Assembly: GCF_039831995.1 (NCBI RefSeq)
Contig: NZ_JBDOIO010000003.1
Coordinates: forward strand, 1,426,001 to 1,490,000
Origin: Paenibacillus pabuli
GTDB lineage: Bacteria > Bacillota > Bacilli > Paenibacillales > Paenibacillaceae
Direction of reading: 5' to 3'
DNA length: 64,000 nucleotides
Shown: piece after piece, positions 33,094 through 42,385 of the stretch
Position numbering within the stretch: the stretch's first letter is position 1
Layout of the letters: every line of letters begins with the position of its first letter
Translations under genes and position numbers: made by a program
Notes under the pieces: model-generated
Databases searched by the model: none
Told to the model about the DNA's origin: nothing
Seen by the model: only the letters and a program-made list of their open reading frames with translations

Positions 33094-34758
33094 TTAGCTG
33101 TTTTTGGTATCCTGTTCGCCATGATCCTTGTTCAAATCCACATAGAATGTCATTCTATTCTTGCCCGAACGCTTCGATTCATACAAGGCTTCATCAGCCA
33201 TACGGATAATCTCGCTCGGATTGCTGCTGTTTGTCGGATACTCGGCACCACCAATACTGCAGCCAATGTGGATCCGCTCATATTCAATGATAAACGGTTT
33301 ATTCAGGCTTTGGATAATATCTTCTGCATATGTGCGTGCTTCTTCTTTCGGATTATCCCCGATGGACCGGAGTACAATGAGAAATTCATCTCCGCCCAAT
33401 CGAACCGTAATTCCCTTATCGTGGCTGAGAGCGATCAAACGATGAGCTACTTTTTGGAGCAGGACGTCCCCGGTTTGATGTCCACGGGTATCATTCACAC
33501 TTTTGAATCCATCCAGATCCAGATAGAGGAACGTCAGTGTATGATCTGCACTCTCTGTCTCAAGGGATTCCTCCAGATAAACCTCGAGCGCTGTCCGGTT
33601 CGGCAAACCTGTCAGTTGGTCATAGTGAGCCAAATTCTGCATGAAAACGAGTTCCGAGTCTTTATTGGTAAGCGCGGTCAGCATTCCCCTGAGCGAGCGC
33701 GACAACACTTCAATTTCCTTAATCCCCCTGTTCTCCGGAATCTGTACCTGATCGCCTGCACGAAGTTGGTCTGCCACTTTCGTTAATCGTGTAATTGGAG
33801 ATGAGATTCGGCGAGAAACCAGCCATCCAATGAGCGCGAACAATACGGTAACCGCAAGCCCCGCCCATACATTAAACCATAACATGTCGGATACGGACGC
33901 AAATGCCGTTGACTTGAGCTGACGAACGACAATCGTCCATCCAAGGCCCGGATAATCCAGATGCCCCTGACTGTAGGCGAGTCCGGTAACATATTCCTTT
34001 CCGTCCGCCCACTCCTCTATGGTCCAGCTTGTCTTGTTGATCTCCGCTGCCTTCATTTCGGACAATTCCAGTGGTTTACCAACCCATTCCTCCGGACCAA
34101 GCAGCACCGTGTGCTCTCTTTTGCTCACGATGAACATTTCTATGTCCTTCTCCTGATACTTCAGAGGCTCCAAAACGCCTTTTTCTACCTCTTTTGCCCA
34201 CGCCCAGCTTAAATGTGCAGCCAGTACGCCTGCAACCTCCCCGTTTTTAGTCTTCAGGGGGAAGCTGATATCGACAAATTGCAGCGGTTCTCCTGAAGGG
34301 TTCGGAAGCAGCTTGGCCAGAAGGACCGCGTTATGTACGTCTCCAATAAACTTACCCTTAATTCCTTCCTGATACACAGGCCGTTCAGACAAATCTTCAC
34401 CGCGCAATATACCATCCGTTGACGCCAAAACTTTTCCCTTCGGATCCATGAATCCAACCCAGGAGAATGAGGGAAAGCTATTCTGTAGCTGATTCAGCAG
34501 CATCTGGATATCAGCAGGTTCATAGCGGTCTTCAAGTCCAGCCATCTGGCCTAGTAGGTCCAGTTCCCCAGAGCGCGCCCACATGAAGCGGTCCAACTTG
34601 TCAGCTGTTTGGGAAGCCGTACTGGTCAGAGAGTGACCGATCTCGGTTTCAACAGCAACCGCTGATTTTTGACTAAAAATATAACCGATCGTTAATGTTA
34701 CCAGCAAGGATAATATGGCGAAGGTCATGGTTAGTATCGTTCTGAGCATGTAAGACAT
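33094..34758 (-). CDS. dCache-HAMP-GGDEF sensory diguanylate cyclase
   Basis: 554 residues. N-terminal membrane segment (TILTMTFAILSLLVTLTIGY), an extracellular double-Cache ligand-binding domain (about 35-275; FPSFSWVGFMDPKGKVLAS, GVLAAHLSWAWAKE), a second membrane segment (FNVWAGLAVTVLFALIGWLV), a HAMP linker (SRRISSPITRLTKVADQL) and a GGDEF domain with DQLTGLPNR, YLDLDGFKSVNDTRGH and catalytic RLGGDEFLIVL. It should make cyclic di-GMP in response to an external small molecule. The start at 34758 is set by GGAGG 5 bases upstream; the 22 preceding codons lack a ribosome site. Confidence 0.9.
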   Translation of the reverse strand: MSYMLRTILTMTFAILSLLVTLTIGYIFSQKSAVAVETEIGHSLTSTASQTADKLDRFMWARSGELDLLGQMAGLEDRYEPADIQMLLNQLQNSFPSFSWVGFMDPKGKVLASTDGILRGEDLSERPVYQEGIKGKFIGDVHNAVLLAKLLPNPSGEPLQFVDISFPLKTKNGEVAGVLAAHLSWAWAKEVEKGVLEPLKYQEKDIEMFIVSKREHTVLLGPEEWVGKPLELSEMKAAEINKTSWTIEEWADGKEYVTGLAYSQGHLDYPGLGWTIVVRQLKSTAFASVSDMLWFNVWAGLAVTVLFALIGWLVSRRISSPITRLTKVADQLRAGDQVQIPENRGIKEIEVLSRSLRGMLTALTNKDSELVFMQNLAHYDQLTGLPNRTALEVYLEESLETESADHTLTFLYLDLDGFKSVNDTRGHQTGDVLLQKVAHRLIALSHDKGITVRLGGDEFLIVLRSIGDNPKEEARTYAEDIIQSLNKPFIIEYERIHIGCSIGGAEYPTNSSNPSEIIRMADEALYESKRSGKNRMTFYVDLNKDHGEQDTKNS

Positions 34759-35063
34759 GTTGGCCTCCAGTAATCGGTGAAACCATCCTACTTTTTCAAC
34801 ACGAAACATGCTGTAAGGGCACACGGGATGTCACCTATTCGTTTTCATCTTTATCGGAAATAATGACTTGTTTTATTATACATGCCGGTGCAAAGTTACG
34901 TCTTAGGAACGCCGTGTTTCTTCCATTCAAAGAATAGTCACGATTCTGTATATACAGACTTGGGTTATGAATATAGAGAGCAAGCATATCATCCAATGAT
35001 GAGATGATGATTCAGCATTTTGCCGTACAGAGAGAACTTCAACTAGAAATTGGGGGTGTAATA

Positions 35064-38015
35064 TTGAGCCTGCTTCATCTTGCTGTTATTTTCCCTTTTG
35101 CCATGGGGATTTTGCTTACGATGTTGAACCGCTTCTTCCGTAGAATACATATGGGATGGCCGGTTCTAATTGTTCCGGCGCTGTTGTTCGGTTATTTTGC
35201 AAGCCTCATACCTGCCGTGTCTCAGCGGAATATGGTATCCGGTTATGTGCCCTGGATTCCGTCACTGGACATTGGATTTAATCTATATCTGGATGGCTTA
35301 AGTCTGCTGTTGACACTACTCATTACCGGAATCGGGGTTCTGGTGGTGTTTTACTCCATTTATTACATGGACAAAAAAGAGGATTTGAACCGTTTCTACC
35401 TGTATTTGCTCATGTTTATGGGCGCCATGCTGGGTGTCGTACTGTCCGATAACATGATTGTATTGTACGGATTCTGGGAACTTACGAGTATCACCTCATT
35501 CCTGCTGATCGCCTTCCATTACAAACGCAAGGCCTCCACATCAGGAGCACAAAAGTCATTTTTGATTACCGTATTTGGCGGGTTCGCCATGCTGGCCGGA
35601 TTCATGATGATGTACCTGATGACGGGGACGTTCAGCATCCGTGCAACCATTACGGAATGGGGACAGATTCAGGAGAGCGCACTGTTTTTGCCTGCACTTG
35701 TCCTGATTCTGATCGGCGCATTTACCAAATCTGCGCAGTTTCCATTCCATATCTGGCTGCCGGATGCAATGGAAGCTCCAACACCCGTCAGTGCATATCT
35801 GCATTCGGCCACAATGGTTAAGGCCGGACTGTACGTCATAGCCCGTTTCACCCCGATTTTTGGAGGACAGGGAACGTGGTTTTGGCTAGTTACAGGCGTA
35901 GGCCTCCTGACCTTATGTTACGGATCTTTCCTTGCTGTAAAAAAGAACGACCTCAAGGCGATTCTCGCATATTCCACGATCTCACAACTTGGATTAATCA
36001 TGTCCCTGCTCGGTGTCGGCTCCGCCGCACTCTACTTTGGTTATGGAGAGTCCTCTGCCGTTTATACGGTTGCAATTACAGCTGCCCTGCTTCATCTCTT
36101 CAATCACGCGACCTTCAAGGCAGCACTATTTATGGTCGTTGGTATTGTCGATCATGAAACGGGAACACGCGATATTCGCAAGCTCGGAGGACTCGCTTCC
36201 TTTATGCCCATCACGTTCACTGTAGCGCTTGTTGGAGCTCTTGCCATGGCAGGCATACCGCCTTTCAACGGATTCCTGAGCAAGGAGCTGTTCTTCCAAG
36301 CCATGGTTGAAGTTACGCATCTCCAAATCTTCGGACTTGGTTCGTGGAGCATCCTATTGCCTGTACTCGCTTGGCTCGCCAGTGTGTTCACTTTAATCTA
36401 TGCGCTGATCATCGTGTTCAAAACGTTCCTCGGTAACCGCCGCACGGAGCTTCCGCCTGAGAAGCTGCATGAGGCTCCGGTGGGTATGTTGATTCCTCCG
36501 GTTATCCTCGGTGTACTCGTCATAACATTCGGTCTCTTCCCGGATCTGCTGGCTGGATCGCTTATTGAGCCGGCGATGGCCTCCGTGCTTCCAGCCCTTT
36601 TGGAAGGCAATGAACATTTTGATGTGCATTTCGCTCTATGGCACGGAATTACACCGGAATTAATCATGACCATCGGTGTCATTATTCTTGGAGTCACATT
36701 GTATAAACTGTTACCGCGCTGGAGAAATGTGTATGAACATTACCCGCAGGGCCTGACCATTAACAATATCTATCATGTCGTTCTCGATAATGTGCAGCAT
36801 TATGCCCGCAAATGGACAGAAGCGTACATGAACGGATCTGTCCGGAATTATCTGGTGTACATCTTCTCGTTCACCGTTGCGCTGCTTGGATATGCCTTTT
36901 TCCGTTCAGGGGAGAATATTACCTGGAATTTCAAGGGGCATGCTCCCTTCTCTTTCTATGAAGCGGTGCTGCTTATCGCATTGATTGCTGCGGCAGTCTC
37001 CATTCCTTTTGCGAAAAACAGACTCTCTGCAGTCATTATGACTGGCGCTGTCGGGTATCTGGTCACTCTGCTATTTGTATTGTTCCGTGCACCCGATCTG
37101 GCATTAACCCAAATGATTGTGGAGACCGTGTCGGTTGCGCTGTTCCTGCTGTGCTTCTACCATCTGCCTGAACTTCAACGTGGACGGTCCAGCCGCAAGT
37201 ATCTCAGCGTCAACATGGTTGTCGCCATCGCCGTGGGCATTGTCATGACTTTCGTAGCTCTTGCCGCAAGCGGAACAGCTTCGCTTGAGAGCATCTCCAA
37301 TTTCTTCATTCAGGAGAGCTATGATCTTGCAGGTGGTAAAAACGTCGTCAATGTGCTGCTCGTAGACTTCCGCGGGTTTGATACGATTCTGGAAATCATG
37401 GTGCTGGGGGTAGCCTCATTATCCATTTATTCCATGATCAATCTGAACCTTGAAGCCAAGGATCTCGGAGCACGATTGAAATTCCGCAAAAAAGAAGACA
37501 ACAAAGATAATGATAATCAGGATGACGAAGCGGATAATACGAAAAAATATGGCAACCAGGAACGCAGTTCTTCCACCTGGGATACCGTCCCCTTACAGAG
37601 TAACGATGTGCTGCTGCAAACAACAACCAAAGTGGTTGTCTTTATCATCCTGACCTTTGCACTGCATTTGTTCTTCGCAGGACATCATAATCCAGGCGGC
37701 GGTTTCATTGGCGGATTAGTCACGGCCGCTGCTCTGGTTTTGATTGCTCTTGCCTTCAGTACGGATACGGTTCGCAAGGCGCTGCCGATTGATTTTCGTA
37801 CGTTGACGGCTGTCGGGTTGGCCATTGCCCTGTTGACGGGCGCCGGTTCCTTTCTATTCGGCGCTCCCTTCCTCACCCAGACCTTCGGTTATTTCGAACT
37901 TCCTTTGCTGGGAGAGACCGAGCTTGCTACCGCTATGCTGTTCGATCTCGGCGTGTATATCGCTGTCCTTGGCGTCACCATGACCATCATTCTACAGATC
38001 GGGGAGGATCGCTGA
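35064..38015 (+). CDS. mrpA: Na+/H+ antiporter subunits A and B, fused (MrpA-MrpB)
   Basis: 983 residues. The first ~800 are MrpA, closely like B. subtilis (IPSLDIGFNLYLDGLSLLLT, GAFTKSAQFPFHIWLPDAME, APTPVSAYLHSATMVKAGLY), homologous to the ND5 subunit of complex I. A hydrophilic linker of ~45 residues (KKEDNKDNDNQDDEADN...) leads to a full MrpB domain (FFAGHHNPGGGFIGGLVTA, LPIDFRTLTAVGLAIALLTG). In B. subtilis A and B are separate genes; fusion resembles group 2 mrp operons. The TTG at 35064 is chosen because GGGGGTG precedes it and the protein then starts like B. subtilis MrpA; an ATG 20 codons upstream lacks a ribosome site. It is the first gene of the operon for Na+ and alkali resistance. 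Confidence 0.93.
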   Translation: MSLLHLAVIFPFAMGILLTMLNRFFRRIHMGWPVLIVPALLFGYFASLIPAVSQRNMVSGYVPWIPSLDIGFNLYLDGLSLLLTLLITGIGVLVVFYSIYYMDKKEDLNRFYLYLLMFMGAMLGVVLSDNMIVLYGFWELTSITSFLLIAFHYKRKASTSGAQKSFLITVFGGFAMLAGFMMMYLMTGTFSIRATITEWGQIQESALFLPALVLILIGAFTKSAQFPFHIWLPDAMEAPTPVSAYLHSATMVKAGLYVIARFTPIFGGQGTWFWLVTGVGLLTLCYGSFLAVKKNDLKAILAYSTISQLGLIMSLLGVGSAALYFGYGESSAVYTVAITAALLHLFNHATFKAALFMVVGIVDHETGTRDIRKLGGLASFMPITFTVALVGALAMAGIPPFNGFLSKELFFQAMVEVTHLQIFGLGSWSILLPVLAWLASVFTLIYALIIVFKTFLGNRRTELPPEKLHEAPVGMLIPPVILGVLVITFGLFPDLLAGSLIEPAMASVLPALLEGNEHFDVHFALWHGITPELIMTIGVIILGVTLYKLLPRWRNVYEHYPQGLTINNIYHVVLDNVQHYARKWTEAYMNGSVRNYLVYIFSFTVALLGYAFFRSGENITWNFKGHAPFSFYEAVLLIALIAAAVSIPFAKNRLSAVIMTGAVGYLVTLLFVLFRAPDLALTQMIVETVSVALFLLCFYHLPELQRGRSSRKYLSVNMVVAIAVGIVMTFVALAASGTASLESISNFFIQESYDLAGGKNVVNVLLVDFRGFDTILEIMVLGVASLSIYSMINLNLEAKDLGARLKFRKKEDNKDNDNQDDEADNTKKYGNQERSSSTWDTVPLQSNDVLLQTTTKVVVFIILTFALHLFFAGHHNPGGGFIGGLVTAAALVLIALAFSTDTVRKALPIDFRTLTAVGLAIALLTGAGSFLFGAPFLTQTFGYFELPLLGETELATAMLFDLGVYIAVLGVTMTIILQIGEDR

Positions 38016-38016
38016 T

Positions 38017-38355
38017 ATGGAAATATTGATGTGCGTTGCCGTTGGCATACTGTTTGCCGTCGCCGTCTTTTTAATCTTGTCACGGAGCCTGCTCCGGATC
38101 GTATTAGGCATGTCCATCCTTACTCATGGCGTGCATATGCTGCTGATCACAATGTCACGTCTCAAAACAGGTGCTCCTCCCTTGCTGGGAGAAAATGCAG
38201 AAAGCTATGTCGATCCGCTGCCTCAAGCGCTTATTTTGACTTCCATTGTCATCAATTTCGGGCTAACTGCTTTCTTCTTTGTTCTGTCCTATCGTTCTTA
38301 CTTAAAACTTAGAACCGATGACATGGAAGAAGTAAGGGGGCGTCCATATGAATAA
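38017..38355 (+). CDS. mrpC: Na+/H+ antiporter subunit C
   Basis: 112 residues, three membrane segments, NuoK-like. GMSILTHGVHMLLITMSRLK and DPLPQALILTSIVINFGLTA are the family's core. Its ATG is one base after the mrpA-B stop and its end overlaps mrpD by 8 bases, so the operon is translationally coupled. The length matches B. subtilis MrpC. Confidence 0.93.
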   Translation: MEILMCVAVGILFAVAVFLILSRSLLRIVLGMSILTHGVHMLLITMSRLKTGAPPLLGENAESYVDPLPQALILTSIVINFGLTAFFFVLSYRSYLKLRTDDMEEVRGRPYE

Positions 38356-39826
38356 TCTAGTCGTGCTGCCTTTGCTGCTGCCGCTGATTACAGGCGTTAT
38401 TGCCATTCTGTTTTTTCGAAACATCCGCATTCAGCGCATAGTCAGCGTCATCGGAACTTTATTGACTGCTGCTGCATCAACCGTATTAATTACACAGGTG
38501 GCGGATTCAGGCGTTCAGACCCTCAATATGGGGGGCTGGGCACCGCCATACGGCATCGTTCTGGTAGCGGATATGGTATCTGCCCTGCTCGTTGTGGCTG
38601 CTTCCATCATTGCTCTGGCGTGTCTGCTGTATGCTTTTCGAAGCATAAACCAAGAGCGGGAAGAGCATCATTTTTACGTCTTCTTTCACTTTTTAATCGC
38701 AGGGGTGAACGGTTCTTTCCTGACAGGCGACATATTCAACCTCTTTGTCTGTTTTGAACTGATGCTGATCTCGTCCTATGCGCTAATCGTACTGGGAGGA
38801 ACGGAGAGACAGCTTCGCGAAACGATCAAGTATGTGCTGATCAACATTGTTTCTTCCGCATTATTTGTCGCCTCCATTGGCTTCCTCTATTCGATTACAG
38901 GCACGCTGAATATGGCGGACTTGTCCAATCGGATTGCCGAGGTGGGACAGAGTGGTGTAATTACGCTGATTGCAGTCCTGTTTCTCATTGTATTCAGCAT
39001 CAAGGCCGGCCTGTTCCTCTTCTTCTGGCTGTCAGGCTCCTATGCAGCTCCCCCTGCAGTGGTAACGGCTTTGTTCGCGGGATTGCTGACCAAAGTAGGA
39101 CTGTATGCAATTGTGCGCACATTCACGCTCATCTTTTATCATGATCCGGATTTCTTCAATGCATTAATCGGCTGGATGGCTGGCGCAACCATGATTCTGG
39201 GTGTTATTGGCGCTATCTCGTATCGTGACGTGAACAAAATTCTGGTCTACAACGTGGTTGCAGGTGTCGGGTTTGTCGCCTTCGGCATGGCCGCAGCAAG
39301 TCGCCAGGCTCTGGAAGGCCTGCTCTTCTATATGCTGCATGATATGTTGATCAAGACGCTGCTCTTCCTGCTGGGAGGTGCCCTGATTGCCGTTGCGGGG
39401 ACATCCAAACTTGAAAACATGGGCGGATTGCTCCAGCGCTATCCGCTGCTGGGTTGGATGTTCTTCATCAGTGCACTAGCACTGGCAGGCATACCGCCAT
39501 TCAGTGGATTTCCGGGTAAGCTGCTGCTCTTCGAAGGTGGATTGCAGGCGGGGCTATACGGTCTTACGGGGATTGCGGTGCTCTCCAGTCTGCTGATGCT
39601 CTACTCGGTTCTGCGTATTTTCATTCAGGCCTTCTGGGGGGAACCGCCAGCAGGCATCGTTAGACGCCCTTACGCGGTCAACGGACTCTTGATACCTGCC
39701 GGCATTCTGTTCATATTTATCATCGTCATGGGCTTGGGTGCTGAAGGAATGTTTCAGCTAACCTCCCGCGCAGGCGACATTCTACTGCATCCCAATATTT
39801 ATATTGATGCTGTATTGAAGGAGTAG
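38348..39826 (+). CDS. mrpD: Na+/H+ antiporter subunit D
   Basis: 492 residues, about 14 membrane segments, homologous to the ND2/ND4-type proton-pumping subunits. Recognisable stretches are GSFLTGDIFNLFVCFELMLI, a Glu and several Lys in membrane segments (e.g. FSIKAGLFLFFWLSGSYAAP) and LAGIPPFSGFPGKLLLFEGG. It forms the ion-translocating core with MrpA. GGGGGCG-type purines precede the ATG, inside the mrpC end. Confidence 0.93.
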   Translation: MNNLVVLPLLLPLITGVIAILFFRNIRIQRIVSVIGTLLTAAASTVLITQVADSGVQTLNMGGWAPPYGIVLVADMVSALLVVAASIIALACLLYAFRSINQEREEHHFYVFFHFLIAGVNGSFLTGDIFNLFVCFELMLISSYALIVLGGTERQLRETIKYVLINIVSSALFVASIGFLYSITGTLNMADLSNRIAEVGQSGVITLIAVLFLIVFSIKAGLFLFFWLSGSYAAPPAVVTALFAGLLTKVGLYAIVRTFTLIFYHDPDFFNALIGWMAGATMILGVIGAISYRDVNKILVYNVVAGVGFVAFGMAAASRQALEGLLFYMLHDMLIKTLLFLLGGALIAVAGTSKLENMGGLLQRYPLLGWMFFISALALAGIPPFSGFPGKLLLFEGGLQAGLYGLTGIAVLSSLLMLYSVLRIFIQAFWGEPPAGIVRRPYAVNGLLIPAGILFIFIIVMGLGAEGMFQLTSRAGDILLHPNIYIDAVLKE

Positions 39827-39832
39827 ATGCTT

Positions 39833-40309
39833 ATGGCCTTTCAGATCATACTGAATCTTATTATTGCCTTTGTATGGATGTTTCTGAATAATAGCTGGAA
39901 CGGCGTTGGTTTTCTTATTGGTTACCTGCTGGGCCTGCTGCTGATCGGCAGTATGCGGCGGTTCTTCCCCCAGCGCTTCTATATCGTACGAGTCTGGGCC
40001 ATCCTTAAGCTGCTCTTCCTGCTGTTCAAGGAGTTAATACGAGCCAGTATCGAGGTCATTCGTCAGATCATCAAGCCAAGGCTTGAAATTCGGCCCGGCA
40101 TTTTCACCTATCGGACTCAATTGTCCTCCGATTGGGAGGTTACCTTTTTATGCCTGCTCATCTCATTAACACCAGGGTCATTACCACTTGAGATATCGGG
40201 CAATCAACGGAAGCTTTTCATCCATGCGTTGGATATCAAGGATGAACAGAAAATGAGGGATGATATCAAAAATACGTTTGAAAAAGCCATTATGGAGGTG
40301 ACGCGATAA
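39833..40309 (+). CDS. mrpE: Na+/H+ antiporter subunit E
   Basis: 158 residues. MAFQIILNLIIAFVWMFLNN and RVWAILKLLFLLFKELIRAS, then LISLTPGSLPLEI, match MrpE. The ATG at 39833 has AAGGAG 9 bases upstream and gives the same MAFQI start as B. subtilis; an ATG two codons earlier is too close to the ribosome site, which itself overlaps the mrpD stop. Confidence 0.92.
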   Translation: MAFQIILNLIIAFVWMFLNNSWNGVGFLIGYLLGLLLIGSMRRFFPQRFYIVRVWAILKLLFLLFKELIRASIEVIRQIIKPRLEIRPGIFTYRTQLSSDWEVTFLCLLISLTPGSLPLEISGNQRKLFIHALDIKDEQKMRDDIKNTFEKAIMEVTR

Positions 40310-40593
40310 TGTTATCCTCAATGCTGTTTATCTCCCTGCTTGTACTGTCCCTGGCGATCCTGGGGTGCCTATACCGGGTGCTGCGCGGACCCTCGATGGC
40401 TGACCGGATTACCGCTCTGGATACCATCGGTATTAACGTGATTGCCATTGTGGCTGTTCTGTCCATGATGCTTCATACGCAGGCCTATTTGGATATCATC
40501 CTGCTGATTGGTATTCTTGCTTTTCTCAGTACGGTCGCATTCGCACGTTATATTGAACGGGGGGCGGTATTCAAAAATGAAGGAGATCGTTAA
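40309..40593 (+). CDS. mrpF: Na+/H+ antiporter subunit F
   Basis: 94 residues, three membrane segments. VLRGPSMADRITALDTIGIN is the signature of MrpF. The ATG overlaps the mrpE stop by one base (TAATG), with GGAGGTG 8 bases upstream. Confidence 0.92.
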   Translation: MLSSMLFISLLVLSLAILGCLYRVLRGPSMADRITALDTIGINVIAIVAVLSMMLHTQAYLDIILLIGILAFLSTVAFARYIERGAVFKNEGDR

Positions 40594-40969
40594 TGGAACC
40601 GCTGAAATAGCTATCGGTCTGATCGTTCTGTGCGGAGCTTTACTAAGTGCACTCAGCGCCTTTGGACTCATACGACTACCAGACGTTTACCTGCGCGCAC
40701 ATGCCGCAACGAAAAGTACTACACTCGGTGTGTTTTGCGTACTTATCGGAACATTTTTCTTTTTCTGGTACTTCGACAACTACATTAGTGCACGCGTACT
40801 TCTTGGCATTGTGTTTGTCTTTATTACCGCTCCGGTTGCCGGGCACCTGAATGCCCGTGCAGCATATCGGACAGACGTTCCACTGTGGGAACAGAGCGTA
40901 CAGGACGAACTTGAACCGCTGCTCAAAGGTAAAAAAGTCAACCATGAGGCCAAGGATATGATGGAATGA
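40577..40969 (+). CDS. mrpG: Na+/H+ antiporter subunit G
   Basis: 130 residues. GLIRLPDVYLRAHAATKSTT and FVFITAPVAGHLNARAAY identify MrpG; three membrane segments, then a longer acidic/basic tail than in B. subtilis. The ATG lies within the end of mrpF (17-base overlap). No clear ribosome site is visible before it, so it probably relies on coupling to mrpF. It is the last gene before the operon terminator. Confidence 0.92.
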   Translation: MKEIVNGTAEIAIGLIVLCGALLSALSAFGLIRLPDVYLRAHAATKSTTLGVFCVLIGTFFFFWYFDNYISARVLLGIVFVFITAPVAGHLNARAAYRTDVPLWEQSVQDELEPLLKGKKVNHEAKDMME

Positions 40970-41000
40970 TGAAGGTACCTTTTTTCATATTGGAAAAATC

Positions 41001-41054
41001 AAAAACAACCCCGCAGCATACGCACTAGATGCGTATTGTTACGGGGTTGTTTTC
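41001..41054. terminator. mrp operon terminator
   Basis: Outer arms AAAACAACCCCG / CGGGGTTGTTTT with an inner GCATACGC / GCGTAT stem. Serves mrpG and probably the convergent hydrolase gene. Confidence 0.8.
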
Positions 41055-41073
41055 GGGTTCAGTGACCCGGTAC

Positions 41074-42093
41074 TCACAAAAACGTATCCAGCCAATCATA
41101 GGCTTTAGCGCCGCTAATCTCATGTCCACCTGCAAAGAAATCCGCACCCAGAGCATCCAGTGCACCCTCTTGTGAGTAAATCTCCTCGAGCCTTGCGAAC
41201 GCTTCTCTTGCCGCGGCCTGTGGAAACACCCGATCTTCCCTTCCTGCCTCTATGAATAACGGTCTTGGCACAATCAGACCGATAATATCCGGAAGCTCCG
41301 CTTCCCGCAGGATGCTTGGAACGTAATTGTCGAGACAATGGTTCCGGTCCAAAATACTTCCTTGAAAGGTACTCGCATATCCGCTGATTACAGTTGCCCG
41401 GAATCTTGTATCCAGCGCGGCAGTAAAGGCAGCAACCAGCCCTCCACCCGATATGCCCATGATCCCAATTCTCTGTGCATCGACTTCAGGACGGGTAGAC
41501 AAATAATCCAGGACCCGCTTCGTCTCGTAAACACGATGTCCGGCCAGTGTCTGTCCTACCATGAGCAGATGAGCTGCAATCTTCGTGCAGGAACTGATCC
41601 CTGGCGGTTCATCCTTATCCTCATCCAGTCTTCGATCACCGAATCCGAGCAATTCGGGAGCCGCAACCATATACCCGCGCTGCACCAGGGATACGGCAAA
41701 ATCCTTATGCAGCCCTGGTGCTGCCGCTCGCGGCGAGCCGTCAGGCTCCATGCCGCTTATTTCCCGGCTCCCATAACCATGACCATGACAGGCAATCATG
41801 GCGGGTACAGGTGTAGTTGTACTCCTTAACTCATTTGGAATCAATACGTATATTGGCATTCGCAAACCTGTATAGGTTGTAATTTCTACGCGTTCCCGCA
41901 CGTAGCCCTCGCAGGCGACACGCTCCAGCACGACAGCATTCAGTTCTGCATCGACAGCCGGGAAACCACCCAGCCGTTCACGTATTCCCGTTCGCAGCTG
42001 TTCGCTCCATTGTTCCAGAGGCTGTCCTGCCTGATATGCGGAACGTCCGCGCTCGGTCGTTTGTTTTTGCAGATAAGATTCAATCGCAGCCAT
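41074..42093 (-). CDS. Alpha/beta hydrolase (acetyl-xylan-esterase/dienelactone-hydrolase-like)
   Basis: 339 residues, no signal peptide. Fold signs: a N-terminal helical part, oxyanion region MIACHGHGYGSRE, nucleophile elbow GIMGISGGG (Ser), VPRPLFIEAGREDRVFP with the acidic residue, and FFAGGHEISG with the catalytic His. Similar cytosolic esterases deacetylate small sugars or cleave esters; the substrate is unknown. GGAGG is 10 bases from the ATG used; another ATG four bases nearer, in a different frame, would make only a five-residue peptide. It ends against the mrp terminator. Confidence 0.85.
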   Translation of the reverse strand: MAAIESYLQKQTTERGRSAYQAGQPLEQWSEQLRTGIRERLGGFPAVDAELNAVVLERVACEGYVRERVEITTYTGLRMPIYVLIPNELRSTTTPVPAMIACHGHGYGSREISGMEPDGSPRAAAPGLHKDFAVSLVQRGYMVAAPELLGFGDRRLDEDKDEPPGISSCTKIAAHLLMVGQTLAGHRVYETKRVLDYLSTRPEVDAQRIGIMGISGGGLVAAFTAALDTRFRATVISGYASTFQGSILDRNHCLDNYVPSILREAELPDIIGLIVPRPLFIEAGREDRVFPQAAAREAFARLEEIYSQEGALDALGADFFAGGHEISGAKAYDWLDTFL

Positions 42094-42264
42094 CCATGGT
42101 ATACCTCCTTGTTCATTCGGGCTTCAAATCCATATGAAATAAAACATAAAAGACGAACTAAACGGGTCGAGAATAGTTACTTTTTCCAGTACATTATAGA
42201 ACAAGCCCATTGCATATGAATTCAACATTAATGCCTGATTACTCCGAAACCCTGCTATTCTTAT

Positions 42265-42320
42265 GAAAAAAGAGACATTCCCCAAGCCTGCAATGCAGAC
42301 TTCAAGAATCTCCCTTTTTC
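42265..42320 (-). terminator. Terminator of the MMPL transporter gene
   Basis: Imperfect long inverted repeat with arms GAAAAAAGAGACATTC and GAATCTCCCTTTTTC, 66 bases past the stop. Confidence 0.6.
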
Positions 42321-42385
42321 ATGTGGTGGCTCTCTTATCCCAACGGATTGCACGATGCGTAATCAGATGGATCTTGTTCCCAACG

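Noticed and set aside
35004..35063. N-terminal extension of MrpA from an upstream ATG
   Set aside because: No ribosome site, and the resulting 20 residues have no counterpart in B. subtilis MrpA, which starts where the TTG start would.
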